A DNA stretch of 14,684 bases, taken from contig JBDKJS010000034.1 of the NCBI GenBank assembly GCA_039806065.1, positions 1-14,684 of the forward strand. The letters are read 5' to 3'. Below the pieces are notes generated by a model. The model was not told the origin of the DNA. It was given only the letters and a program-made list of their open reading frames with translations, and made no database searches. This DNA is from JBDKJS01 sp039806065. Its GTDB lineage: Bacteria > Bacteroidota > Bacteroidia > AKYH767-A > 2013-40CM-41-45. The number at the start of each line of letters is the position of its first letter. The stretch's first letter is position 1. A program made the translations under genes and the position numbers. Shown here one piece after another: positions 7,550 through 14,182 of the stretch.

Positions 7550-8833
7550 TTATGATAGCCATAACTTTCTAAAAGCTCCATCTGGATCATATTGAGCCGT
7601 CTGCTTTTCGATATTAAAATACCGATCGGGCCGGGGATCATTGCCCACACCGGCTAAATACATCCAATTGCACCAATTGCTAGCTGTATCATAGTCAATT
7701 AACATTTTTTCAAAATAGGTTGCACCCCACCTCCATGGCAGTTTTAAATCATTAATCAAATAAGATGCAACATTTTGCCTTCCTCTATTACTCATCCACC
7801 CGGTTAACCTAAGTTCAGTCATATTTGCATCTATCAATGCTTCGCCCGTTTTTCCCATCATCCAGAGTCGAAAATGGTGAACATCAGGGTTGGAAGGTTT
7901 GGCAATGCCAGCAATACCCCTTTTAAGAAAAATTGAAGAACCATACCTTTTTGAAACCCAGAAAAAATATTCACGCCAAAGCAACTCGAAAATGACCCAA
8001 TAGGTACTTTCATTAGATCCGTGCAAGCTCTCATACTCCCTTACAGCATGGTAGCATTGCTTTACACTTAAGGCCCCATTGGCCATCCAAGGCGATAGTT
8101 TAGTACTGTACCCTTCGCCTATCATCCTATTTCGGGTTTGTTTATAATTACTCACTTGCCCTGAGTCAAAAAAATAAGAAACAATTCTTTGCATTGCCTT
8201 CTGTTCTCCACCACACCATTTAAAAGCTGCTCTATCATCCATACTTACCATTAATGCTGTTGCCTTTAATTGCTCCAACTCATTTTTCACTAAAATGAAT
8301 TTTGGAGGTGGCGGAATTTTCTCCACTGTATTGACAGGGGCAATAATGGGAAATTTACTTTCAATAGCTATTCGAAATTTAGTAAATATGGAAGGCAATT
8401 CACCTATTGCAAAAGGCAATTGGTCCTCACTAAAAAGTGTATTGGGTTTTGTAAAAGATAACTTGGCTCTAATTTGCTGCTGAATATCTGAGATAAGGTT
8501 CGCTTCATAATGCCAATGATTTGTTTGAACAAATACTTGTTGCACATTATGTTCTTGGATCAGTTTTGGAATTGCTTCTAAGGGTGGCGTTGTGGTAACC
8601 ACAAGTTGGTTACCAAGTTTGGAGAGTGTGTGCTGAAGGTCTTCTAAAGTTTCAATCAAAAATTTATTTCTAAAGGCTCCAATCCTATTCACACCCGGTA
8701 ATACTTCATGATGCAAGGAGGTGTCATAGCAATACAAACATATAAGCTGATCAAACTTTTGATGCAGTGTTTGCAGGCACTCCATATCATGTGTGCGAAG
8801 ATCATTCGTGAACCAATAGATGGCTGTTGACAT
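7550..8833 (-). CDS. DASH-type cryptochrome/photolyase
   Basis: A 427-aa flavoprotein of the cryptochrome/photolyase family. The N-terminal alpha/beta photolyase domain begins STAIYWFTNDLRTHDME (residues 2-18), with TKFRIAIE (151-158), a block seen in DASH proteins. The helical FAD-binding domain (about 200-420) carries GEGYSTKLSPWMANGALS (239-256), WVIFELLWREYFFW (279-292), LTGWMSNRGRQNVASYL (343-359) and SNWCNWMYLAGVGNDPR (385-401); the last is diagnostic of DASH. Family members bind FAD and a folate antenna and repair cyclobutane pyrimidine dimers, mainly in single-stranded DNA, using blue light. The C-terminus stops at AFRKLWLS, just where most DASH proteins continue WLPEL, so it is a little short. 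The gene starts inside the DUF2256 gene, with a 32-nt overlap, which suggests coupled translation. Confidence 0.9.
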   Translation of the reverse strand: MSTAIYWFTNDLRTHDMECLQTLHQKFDQLICLYCYDTSLHHEVLPGVNRIGAFRNKFLIETLEDLQHTLSKLGNQLVVTTTPPLEAIPKLIQEHNVQQVFVQTNHWHYEANLISDIQQQIRAKLSFTKPNTLFSEDQLPFAIGELPSIFTKFRIAIESKFPIIAPVNTVEKIPPPPKFILVKNELEQLKATALMVSMDDRAAFKWCGGEQKAMQRIVSYFFDSGQVSNYKQTRNRMIGEGYSTKLSPWMANGALSVKQCYHAVREYESLHGSNESTYWVIFELLWREYFFWVSKRYGSSIFLKRGIAGIAKPSNPDVHHFRLWMMGKTGEALIDANMTELRLTGWMSNRGRQNVASYLINDLKLPWRWGATYFEKMLIDYDTASNWCNWMYLAGVGNDPRPDRYFNIEKQTAQYDPDGAFRKLWLS

Positions 8834-8975
8834 TAGATTTTAATTTTCTACAACGGTTGCTACAATATTTCACTTCATCCCATACCTTTTCCCACTTTTT
8901 TCTCCAACTAAAAGGCTTGTGGCACACTGAACATATTTTATTCGGAAGATTTTCCTTCTTCACTCCTCTCATCAT
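8802..8975 (-). CDS. Small DUF2256 zinc-ribbon-like protein
   Basis: A 57-aa gene tucked between the SDR and photolyase genes. It starts MMRGVKKENLPNKICSVCHK (ATG 8975 or 8972) and continues PFSWRKKWEKVWDEVKYCSNRCRK. Cysteines C15-x2-C18 and C38-x3-C42 could bind zinc. The block NLPxKICxVCxxPFxWRKKW...WDEVKYCSxRCR is the DUF2256 signature. The function is unknown; DUF2256 genes often lie beside or are fused to cryptochrome/photolyase-type genes, which fits here. It begins 9 nt after the SDR stop, and its last ten codons (SHLLVHE, stop TGA 8804-8802) overlap the photolyase start in another frame. That tail is outside the conserved domain and may exist only because of the overlap. I am sure about the domain, not about any role. 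Confidence 0.88.
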   Translation of the reverse strand: MMRGVKKENLPNKICSVCHKPFSWRKKWEKVWDEVKYCSNRCRKLKSNVNSHLLVHE

Positions 8976-8984
8976 TCTTTTTTT

Positions 8985-9674
8985 TTACAAAAGTTTAATT
9001 GACCCAATGCCCCCATCTATTTTTATCACCTGGCCAGTAATGAAAGTTGATTCATTGGAAAGTAAAAATTTTGCCATGGAAGCTATATCAGCACTACTAC
9101 CAATTTGCTTCAACGGATGCCTTTCAGTAGCGGCCTTTAGTTTGGCATCGGCATTGATGAGCGATGCTGCCAGTGGAGTATTGGTTAAACTTGGTGCAAT
9201 AACATTAACTCTTATTCCCGGTGCCACCTCTGCAGCCAATGAACGTGAAAATCCTTCAATGGCACCTTTGGCAGCAGCAATACTAGTATGAAAGGGCATT
9301 CCGGTTTGAACTGCAACAGTGCTAAACATCACTATAGAACCTAGTTGGGCAGTATCAAAATAGGGTAGATAAAAATGCAAGCATCTAACCAAACTAAAAA
9401 AATTTAGCTGCATCTCTTCCATCATATCACTCGGCTTGATCATTTTGAAAGGCTTTAATCTGATGCTACCAGGGCAAAACATCAAGCCGTTCAATCCTTC
9501 TACTGTTGGTAAGTTTGCATTATTTATATCATGCAAGTGATAAGAAATACTGTCTATTTTTTGATCAGGTAATGACCTACTAATTACGTGCACCTGGTGG
9601 CCATCATTGGCAAGCAATCTACTGGTTTCATAACCTATACCCTTACTGCCACCAATAACAAGAATTTTTTTCAT
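8985..9674 (-). CDS. Short-chain dehydrogenase/reductase-like protein lacking the catalytic tyrosine
   Basis: A 229-aa Rossmann-fold SDR. The cofactor loop GGSKGIG is at residues 8-14. The usual NNAG motif is reduced to FCPG (66-69). In the active-site region MFSTVAVQTGMPFHTSIAAAK (116-136) the K136 is present, but the YxxxK tyrosine is I132, and the serine position is S118/T119. The C-terminal FITGQVIKIDGG (211-222) is standard for the FabG-like group. Known SDR subfamilies with an NHExIAAAK block also lack the tyrosine, so this may be a conserved variant rather than a broken gene. Normal oxidoreductase chemistry is doubtful; the substrate is unknown. The position directly upstream of DUF2256 and the photolyase, with 9 nt between, makes one operon likely. 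It is divergent from yggS, with 48 nt between starts. Confidence 0.85.
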   Translation of the reverse strand: MKKILVIGGSKGIGYETSRLLANDGHQVHVISRSLPDQKIDSISYHLHDINNANLPTVEGLNGLMFCPGSIRLKPFKMIKPSDMMEEMQLNFFSLVRCLHFYLPYFDTAQLGSIVMFSTVAVQTGMPFHTSIAAAKGAIEGFSRSLAAEVAPGIRVNVIAPSLTNTPLAASLINADAKLKAATERHPLKQIGSSADIASMAKFLLSNESTFITGQVIKIDGGIGSIKLL

Positions 9675-9690
9675 AACCTCTTAACAATGT

Positions 9691-9718
9691 TTTGCATAAA
9701 TAGTTATTACTACTTTTA
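9691..9718 (+). promoter_or_regulatory. Weak candidate promoter for yggS
   Basis: TTTG (9691-9694), a 16-nt spacer and TACTTTTA (9711-9718, one mismatch to TAnnTTTG). The box ends four bases before the yggS ATG at 9723, so the transcript would be leaderless or nearly so. No better box is visible in the 48-nt gap. Confidence 0.25.
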
Positions 9719-9721
9719 CAA
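9695..9721 (-). promoter_or_regulatory. Candidate promoter for the SDR/DUF2256/photolyase operon
   Basis: TATTTATG on the minus strand (9702-9695) differs from TAnnTTTG at one base and ends 20 nt before the SDR ATG at 9674, the same spacing as three better boxes in this window. A TTG (9721-9719) lies 16 nt further upstream, a slightly short spacer. The whole divergent region is only 48 nt, so this promoter would overlap the start of yggS. Confidence 0.3.
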
Positions 9722-9722
9722 C

Positions 9723-10391
9723 ATGGCAATAAACACTGAAGCACTACTAGCATTGCAAACAGAATTAAAAGTACATCAATCCACCTTGGTAGCTGTTAGT
9801 AAAACCAAACCCTATGAGGATATAGCTCAAGCTTTTGGAAGTGGTCAATTGCATTTTGGCGAAAATTATATTCAAGAATTGAATGAAAAAATTACGCTGA
9901 ATCATTTACCCTTGAACTGGCATTTTATAGGCCACTTACAAAGCAATAAAGTAAAACTGCTTAAAAAAGACATTCATTTAATTCATGCTGTTCACAGCAT
10001 ATCACTGTTGAAAGCCATCAACAAACATGGTGCAGCCTTGAATCACAAATTTGAAGTGCTATTACAGCTTCATGTAGCACAAGAAACAACAAAACATGGG
10101 TTTGACCCGTCTGAGATGGACAATGTTTTAGCAACTTCACAGCTTGAAACACTTGAGTATATAAACATAAGAGGCATTATGGGTATGGCCACCTTTACTT
10201 CCAATGAAATCCAAATAGCTAAAGAATTTAAGAAACTCTTTTCGATATATGTTCATTTGAAAAATCAATGGTTTGATGGCGCCCAATTCAATAAGCTGAG
10301 CATGGGTATGAGCAGTGATTATAAAATAGCACTTGCTGAAGGGAGCAATATGGTGCGCATTGGTTCTGCCATATTCGGCAATAGAAATTAA
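9723..10391 (+). CDS. yggS: YggS/PLPBP-family pyridoxal phosphate homeostasis protein
   Basis: A 222-aa cytoplasmic protein of the YggS/PROSC family, a TIM-barrel that binds pyridoxal 5'-phosphate and controls PLP and amino-acid balance without known enzyme activity. The PLP lysine is K27 in LVAVSKTKP. Further family blocks are FGENYIQE, NWHFIGHLQSNKVK, GIMGMATFT and the C-terminal LSMGMSSDYKIALAEGSNMV followed by RIGSAIFGNRN. The longest frame begins at 9588, inside the SDR gene, but family members start just before the first helix, so ATG 9723 (MAINTEALLALQTELK) is chosen; this gives the normal length. The gene converges with the acyl-CoA reductase gene: its TAA (10389-10391) overlaps the reductase TAA on the other strand. 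No terminator hairpin is seen at the junction. Confidence 0.93.
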   Translation: MAINTEALLALQTELKVHQSTLVAVSKTKPYEDIAQAFGSGQLHFGENYIQELNEKITLNHLPLNWHFIGHLQSNKVKLLKKDIHLIHAVHSISLLKAINKHGAALNHKFEVLLQLHVAQETTKHGFDPSEMDNVLATSQLETLEYINIRGIMGMATFTSNEIQIAKEFKKLFSIYVHLKNQWFDGAQFNKLSMGMSSDYKIALAEGSNMVRIGSAIFGNRN

Positions 10392-11434
10392 CTCACTCCG
10401 GAATTTAACAAAAACAGATTGGTATTTTGATTATCAGCAAATACATTCAAGGTTGGTTGCTGTGCTTGTCCAAGTTTACAAATTGGGATCTCAAGCTTCA
10501 AGCTAAGGTCAGTAGCCACACATTGTATTTGACTAGCGCAATCGTTAATTGTTTGTTGAATTTTTTCTAAATCATGATAATATTCAAAATGGAGAATACT
10601 AATGGGAGAAGCAATCGCAACATTTTCAAGTACTATTAAAAATCCGTTTTGTAAAAAATCGATTTTCTTCATCATCAATACTGCATTGTTGTAATCAAAG
10701 TTATTCATGTACTTATGATGGTTCATCAAGGTAGCATGATGATCATAAATAGACTCAAAGAAAAGATTAAAATTATACCCTTGTGGTACATATAGCTTGC
10801 TCACATTCCTACATCCTAAACCGAAATAATCAAACAAATCTCCTCCCAAACTTTTGAGTGATTCAGCAGATTCCTTTCCTGAAATTACAGCTACCGCGTT
10901 CCTATGCTTTCTAATAATGTGGGGAACTTTTGAAAAATAAGATTCAAAATATCTCGAAGTATTGTTGCTGCCATTTGCAATCACCATATCAAATTGACTA
11001 ACTTTTTCAACAAATGAAATTCTTGTAATCAACTCAGGTGCCACTTCCTCAATCAATGAAACTATAAATGGCAATAAGATGCGGTCTTCACTTGCATTCT
11101 TTCCTTGGTAATGATACCCCTGTACCAGTACACATAACAAATCATGAAGCCCGGCAAATGGGATGTTGCCTGCATTAATTACAGCTACAGTGCCATTTCT
11201 GAAGGTCACTGAACCATCAGGCACAAACTCGTTTATTTGTATCGGTTCTAAACAAGCAGCCCAATGTTGCAAAGCCCTGAGCACTTGTTCTTCTGTAAAC
11301 CATGGATTTAATGCTTTGGCTTGCAACAAAACTTGTTGCAATACAGCTGAATGCGGATCATGCGATAGCTCTTGTAAAGAACCGGATATGCGCGCACCAA
11401 GTGCTGATAAAAATTGACGGGGTACAAAACTCAT
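10388..11434 (-). CDS. LuxC-type acyl-CoA reductase
   Basis: A 348-aa protein of the LuxC/acyl-CoA reductase family, related to aldehyde dehydrogenases. These use NAD(P)H to reduce acyl-CoA or acyl-enzyme to an aldehyde. Visible marks are NPWFTEEQVLRAL near the N-terminus, VAVINAGNIPFAGLHDLLCV (an ALDH-like nucleotide-binding segment), MVIANGSNNTSRYFESYF, and FGLGCRNVSKLYVP, which holds the probable acyl-accepting cysteine. The longest frame begins at 11494 with 20 extra residues; I choose ATG 11434 (MSFVPRQFLSALG). This fits the short N-terminus of Bacteroidota homologues and stands 20 nt behind an exact TAnnTTTG box that would otherwise be inside the coding region. In Bacteroidota this gene commonly lies next to a 4Fe-4S ferredoxin, as it does here. 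The physiological aldehyde is unknown; there is no lux operon. Confidence 0.85.
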   Translation of the reverse strand: MSFVPRQFLSALGARISGSLQELSHDPHSAVLQQVLLQAKALNPWFTEEQVLRALQHWAACLEPIQINEFVPDGSVTFRNGTVAVINAGNIPFAGLHDLLCVLVQGYHYQGKNASEDRILLPFIVSLIEEVAPELITRISFVEKVSQFDMVIANGSNNTSRYFESYFSKVPHIIRKHRNAVAVISGKESAESLKSLGGDLFDYFGLGCRNVSKLYVPQGYNFNLFFESIYDHHATLMNHHKYMNNFDYNNAVLMMKKIDFLQNGFLIVLENVAIASPISILHFEYYHDLEKIQQTINDCASQIQCVATDLSLKLEIPICKLGQAQQPTLNVFADNQNTNLFLLNSGVS

Positions 11435-11448
11435 ATGCTCAAAAAATG

Positions 11449-11480
11449 TTTGTACAAATGTATCGAATATGCTACTTTCG
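11449..11480 (+). promoter_or_regulatory. Candidate ferredoxin promoter, interlocked with the reductase promoter
   Basis: TTTG (11449-11452), a 20-nt spacer and TACTTTCG (11473-11480, one mismatch to TAnnTTTG). The predicted start near 11487 leaves a leader of about 44 nt that is very A-rich (11491-11530), typical of Bacteroidota translation starts without a Shine-Dalgarno sequence. It shares bases with the opposite reductase promoter, so the two may compete. Confidence 0.4.
11455..11462 (-). promoter_or_regulatory. -7 promoter box for the acyl-CoA reductase
   Basis: TACATTTG on the minus strand (11462-11455) is an exact TAnnTTTG, 20 nt before ATG 11434. The -33 region is poor (GTTC rather than TTG about 19 nt upstream). 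Its CAAA end is half of the palindrome TTTGTACAAA (11449-11458); the other half can serve as the -33 element of the divergent ferredoxin promoter. Confidence 0.45.
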
Positions 11481-11530
11481 TGAACTAGTAACAAATAAAA
11501 AAACCATTAGTATAAACACAAAAAATTATT

Positions 11531-11878
11531 ATGGCAATTAAAATTACCGATGAATGTATCAACTGTGGCGCCTGCGAGCCTGAATGTCCTAATAACGCTA
11601 TTTATGAAGGCGGTGCTGAATGGAGATTCTCTGATGGAACCAATGTAAGAGGGAGCTTTCAAAAATTAGATGGTGGCACGGTTGATGGTGATGCACCTCA
11701 AGCTCCAAAAAGTATGGATACCTACTACATCGTTTCGGATAAATGTACTGAGTGTGTTGGATTCCATGATGAACCACAATGTGCGGCAGTTTGTCCAGTG
11801 GATTGCTGTGTGGATGATGAAAATTACAGAGAGAGTAAGGAAACATTGCTTTCAAAAAAAGAAAAAATGCACGCTTAA
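11531..11878 (+). CDS. Ferredoxin with two [4Fe-4S] clusters
   Basis: A 115-aa cytoplasmic electron carrier. The first cluster motif is C9-x2-C12-x2-C15-x3-C19-P and the second C72-x2-C75-x8-C84-x3-C88-P. The eight-residue loop in the second motif (VGFHDEPQ) is typical of the YfhL/Allochromatium-type 2[4Fe-4S] ferredoxins, which have low and unequal potentials. Between the clusters is a longer insert (residues about 26-66, with GTNVRGSF and DGDAPQAPKSMDTYYIVSD) that is usual in the Bacteroidota version. The C-terminal LLSKKEKMHA is charged. The gene is divergent from the acyl-CoA reductase and ends 23 nt before a strong terminator, so it is a single-gene transcript. Its redox partner is not shown by the sequence; the neighbouring reductase normally uses NAD(P)H, so direct pairing is an inference from position only. 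Confidence 0.95.
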   Translation: MAIKITDECINCGACEPECPNNAIYEGGAEWRFSDGTNVRGSFQKLDGGTVDGDAPQAPKSMDTYYIVSDKCTECVGFHDEPQCAAVCPVDCCVDDENYRESKETLLSKKEKMHA

Positions 11879-11901
11879 AGCGTTAGTAAAATATGTTCAC
11901 C

Positions 11902-11935
11902 AAGCCTCTTTTTACAAGAGGCTTTTTTATTTTTA
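11902..11935 (+). terminator. Rho-independent terminator after ferredoxin
   Basis: A perfect 9-bp stem AAGCCTCTT (11902-11910) and AAGAGGCTT (11916-11924) with a 5-nt loop, then a T-rich tract (TTTTTTATTTTT to 11934). It lies 23 nt after the ferredoxin stop and 40 nt before the next proposed start. Confidence 0.88.
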
Positions 11936-11973
11936 CCCAATTATTAATTAATCTAATCCGTTATTGTTTCGAA

Positions 11974-12828
11974 TTGAAAAATCTATTGCTCATCTATTTA
12001 TTACTTGGATGTGTCCATTCATTAGCACAAGATCTATCGTCATGTGCTGTGATCATGACTTCAGATAGCAATGCCCACAAGCGCGATAGTGCTGCTCTGG
12101 TATTTGAGCAAAACTTTCCTAACTGGGTTAGTAACCACTTTTTAGAAGAACAGGTGCCTTTCAAGCATGTTTCACTTTTGATAGGAAAAGGGAAACAGAA
12201 AATAAAATTTTATTCATGGATCTATATTGATAGCAGACAAAAGCTAAAAAGATATTGCGGTTATATTGCCTATTTGGATCAGAATTCTAATAAGATCAAT
12301 GGGTTCATCCTATCTGACAGCAGCGCTGCCCTAATTAATGCTGACACAGCAAAATGCAACCCTCAGCGGTGGTATGGTGCTGCCTATTATGATATAAGCA
12401 CCAAAAAATTTAAAGGTATAGAAACACACTTCCTCTTAGGTTATAGAAATGATGGCGAACAAATTCAGAAACTAGTAGAACCGATGTATTTAAAAAAAGG
12501 AGCGCTTTATATTGGAGCCAACGCTTTTAAAGTGAACAAAATATTTGTGCAACGCTTTGTACTATCTGTTAAATCAGGAATAAAGCTGAGTTTACGCTAC
12601 TACAATAATGGAAATCAAATAATCTTTGATCACTTGAGTGACGCTGGAATGCATGGCAGTGCCAATAAAATGAGCTATGGCTCAGGACCGGATGGGACCT
12701 TTGATGCTTACGAATTTAAAAAAGGAAAGTGGAATCTGATCAAAGACTTTGCCTTGGGTGGCGCCATAAAAAGTAGTGGTGGCAAGAAAGCTACTGAAGA
12801 AGAAATTAAAAATAAACTTAAAAAATAG
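11974..12828 (+). CDS. Uncharacterised secreted Bacteroidota protein, probable TTG start
   Basis: I do not recognise a function. The longest frame begins with ATG 11893, but that ATG lies just before the ferredoxin terminator hairpin and would put the hairpin inside the gene. TTG at 11974 gives MKNLLLIYLLLGCVHSLAQ, a complete signal peptide cleaved after the alanine, and a 284-aa protein. A lipobox reading (LLGC, C13) is a less likely alternative. The mature part holds blocks I associate with a family of hypothetical Bacteroidota exported proteins: RWYGAAYYDIS, FLLGYRNDGEQIQK, QRFVLSVKSGIKLSLRYYNN, IIFDHLSDAG, YGSGPDGTFDAYEFKKGKWN. The protein is basic with a lysine-rich end (EEEIKNKLKK). It has no zinc or nucleotide motif. 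It ends 10 nt from the convergent M43 protease stop; no terminator hairpin lies between them. Confidence 0.7.
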   Translation: MKNLLLIYLLLGCVHSLAQDLSSCAVIMTSDSNAHKRDSAALVFEQNFPNWVSNHFLEEQVPFKHVSLLIGKGKQKIKFYSWIYIDSRQKLKRYCGYIAYLDQNSNKINGFILSDSSAALINADTAKCNPQRWYGAAYYDISTKKFKGIETHFLLGYRNDGEQIQKLVEPMYLKKGALYIGANAFKVNKIFVQRFVLSVKSGIKLSLRYYNNGNQIIFDHLSDAGMHGSANKMSYGSGPDGTFDAYEFKKGKWNLIKDFALGGAIKSSGGKKATEEEIKNKLKK

Positions 12829-12838
12829 TAGCATTCAA

Positions 12839-14104
12839 TTATCGATGTGTTACTGATAGTCTTCCGAAATTAATTTGATGGTTACTTATTATTTTTATCG
12901 TATACAATCCTGATGCTAAATTTGCCACTGAAAAATCGGTGGAATTAACGGCAGAAGGGATGTTCGCTTCACTCACTAAAACGCCCATCGCATTATAGAC
13001 TAGTAATGAACCTTCAAACATTCTTCCATAAGGTAAATTTACCTGAATTACATCACTGGCTGGATTAGGGTAAATATTTAGCTGCGCTAAGAATGGCTTT
13101 TCTGCTATCCCTACGAAGCCACAACCGGTTGCATTGTACAACTCATACCGAAATGAATCTATGGCCTGCCACATGCGATCTTTTTGTCCCAAAGTAAATA
13201 ACCCCATACACCCATCATCTGTGTAATCCATAAAATTCATATACATATCACCGTTGGGATTGTTGCTACAAGAAATTGGTGTGACCAATGGGCAAGCATA
13301 CGTTTCATCGGCTTGATTGGGTGTATCGCTCACAAAATCACTTCCTGTGCAAGCATTGCCATCATCTCCCCAGATATGCATTAAATCTAGCCAATGCCCC
13401 ACTTCATGAGTGGTGGTTCTACCTTCGTTGTAAGGAGCTGTTACATTGAATGTTCCAAAATATTTAGGATCTATGACCACACCATCACAACCAGGATTGG
13501 ATGCTAATGCGGCAGGAAAATTGGCATAGCCTAGATAATTACTAGGCAGTGGACAAACATAAATATTCAAATAGTGTTCAGGGTCCCATGGTGCTACCCG
13601 CTGCATGGGTCCACAACCAAAAGAAGGAAGCGCATTAATGGTGTCGCGTGTGATCCCATTGGTGGGATTGCCTGCCGTATCATAGGTAGCTAGACAAAAT
13701 TCGATTTTGGCATCGGCTGCCAATGGCCTAAAAACACTTGGAACACTGCTGAAGGTATCAGCATTTAATTTTCTAAAATCCTTGTTAAGTACAGCAATTT
13801 GAGATTGAATTTGGGAGTCTGATATATTTTGCGCAGGCGTTTGATACAACACATGCACTACTACCGGGATCAAAAGATCTGCAATGACAGCTGAATGGTG
13901 AGGCGTCTCATTGCGGTAATTATGCTTATTTTGTTCAGCTTGTTGATTGAACCTTTGGTGGTGAACTCCAATTTCAGGATGTGTGGTTACTAGTAGATCA
14001 AAATAAGGCATGGTGCCACACTTTCTAAGCTGACCCAATGCCATAGCGGGTGGCAAGCAAAAGATAATAGCAAGCAAGTGACAATAAATGGTTCTAAATT
14101 GCAT
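12839..14104 (-). CDS. M43 pappalysin-like metalloprotease with T9SS sorting domain
   Basis: A 421-aa secreted zinc protease. Residues 1-25 form a signal peptide (MQFRTIYCHLLAIIFCLPPA, ending ALGQ). A propeptide-like region follows, then the catalytic domain from about residue 78 (LIPVVVHVLYQTPAQNISD) with the zinc motif HEVGHWLDLMH: ligands H233, H237, H243 and catalytic E234. The metzincin Met-turn is NFMDY (M292). The final 80 residues are a type A T9SS domain (NIYPNPASD, LLVYNAMGVLV, LASGLYTIKI). Relatives are cytophagalysin and ulilysin, which cut proteins or peptides outside the cell. The usual glycine in HExxHxxGxxH is D240, a change also seen in some family members. ATG 14104 is preferred to 14128 because it begins a clean signal peptide. 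The start lies 30 nt past the SWIB terminator, so it needs its own promoter, which I could not find. Confidence 0.9.
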   Translation of the reverse strand: MQFRTIYCHLLAIIFCLPPAMALGQLRKCGTMPYFDLLVTTHPEIGVHHQRFNQQAEQNKHNYRNETPHHSAVIADLLIPVVVHVLYQTPAQNISDSQIQSQIAVLNKDFRKLNADTFSSVPSVFRPLAADAKIEFCLATYDTAGNPTNGITRDTINALPSFGCGPMQRVAPWDPEHYLNIYVCPLPSNYLGYANFPAALASNPGCDGVVIDPKYFGTFNVTAPYNEGRTTTHEVGHWLDLMHIWGDDGNACTGSDFVSDTPNQADETYACPLVTPISCSNNPNGDMYMNFMDYTDDGCMGLFTLGQKDRMWQAIDSFRYELYNATGCGFVGIAEKPFLAQLNIYPNPASDVIQVNLPYGRMFEGSLLVYNAMGVLVSEANIPSAVNSTDFSVANLASGLYTIKIISNHQINFGRLSVTHR

Positions 14105-14130
14105 GGTATAAATATAGTAAACGGCCATAA

Positions 14131-14164
14131 AATAAAAAAGCGGACTTGGTGAAGTCCGCTTTTT
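14131..14164 (-). terminator. Strong terminator between the SWIB gene and the M43 protease
   Basis: A 13-bp perfect stem (14135-14147 with 14152-14164), core GCGGACTT/AAGTCCGC, GGTG loop on the plus strand, flanked by A- and T-tracts. Read on the minus strand it ends in TTTTTTATTTTA, so it stops transcription coming from the SWIB gene, 18 nt after that gene's stop. Confidence 0.9.
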
Positions 14165-14182
14165 ATTGGGTAATTGGAATGT

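Noticed and set aside
8827..9291. 154-codon plus-strand open frame
   Set aside because: It is antisense to the DUF2256 and SDR genes, both of which have clear family motifs on the minus strand.
11670..11951. 93-codon plus-strand open frame overlapping ferredoxin
   Set aside because: It is an out-of-frame shadow of the ferredoxin gene and crosses the terminator.
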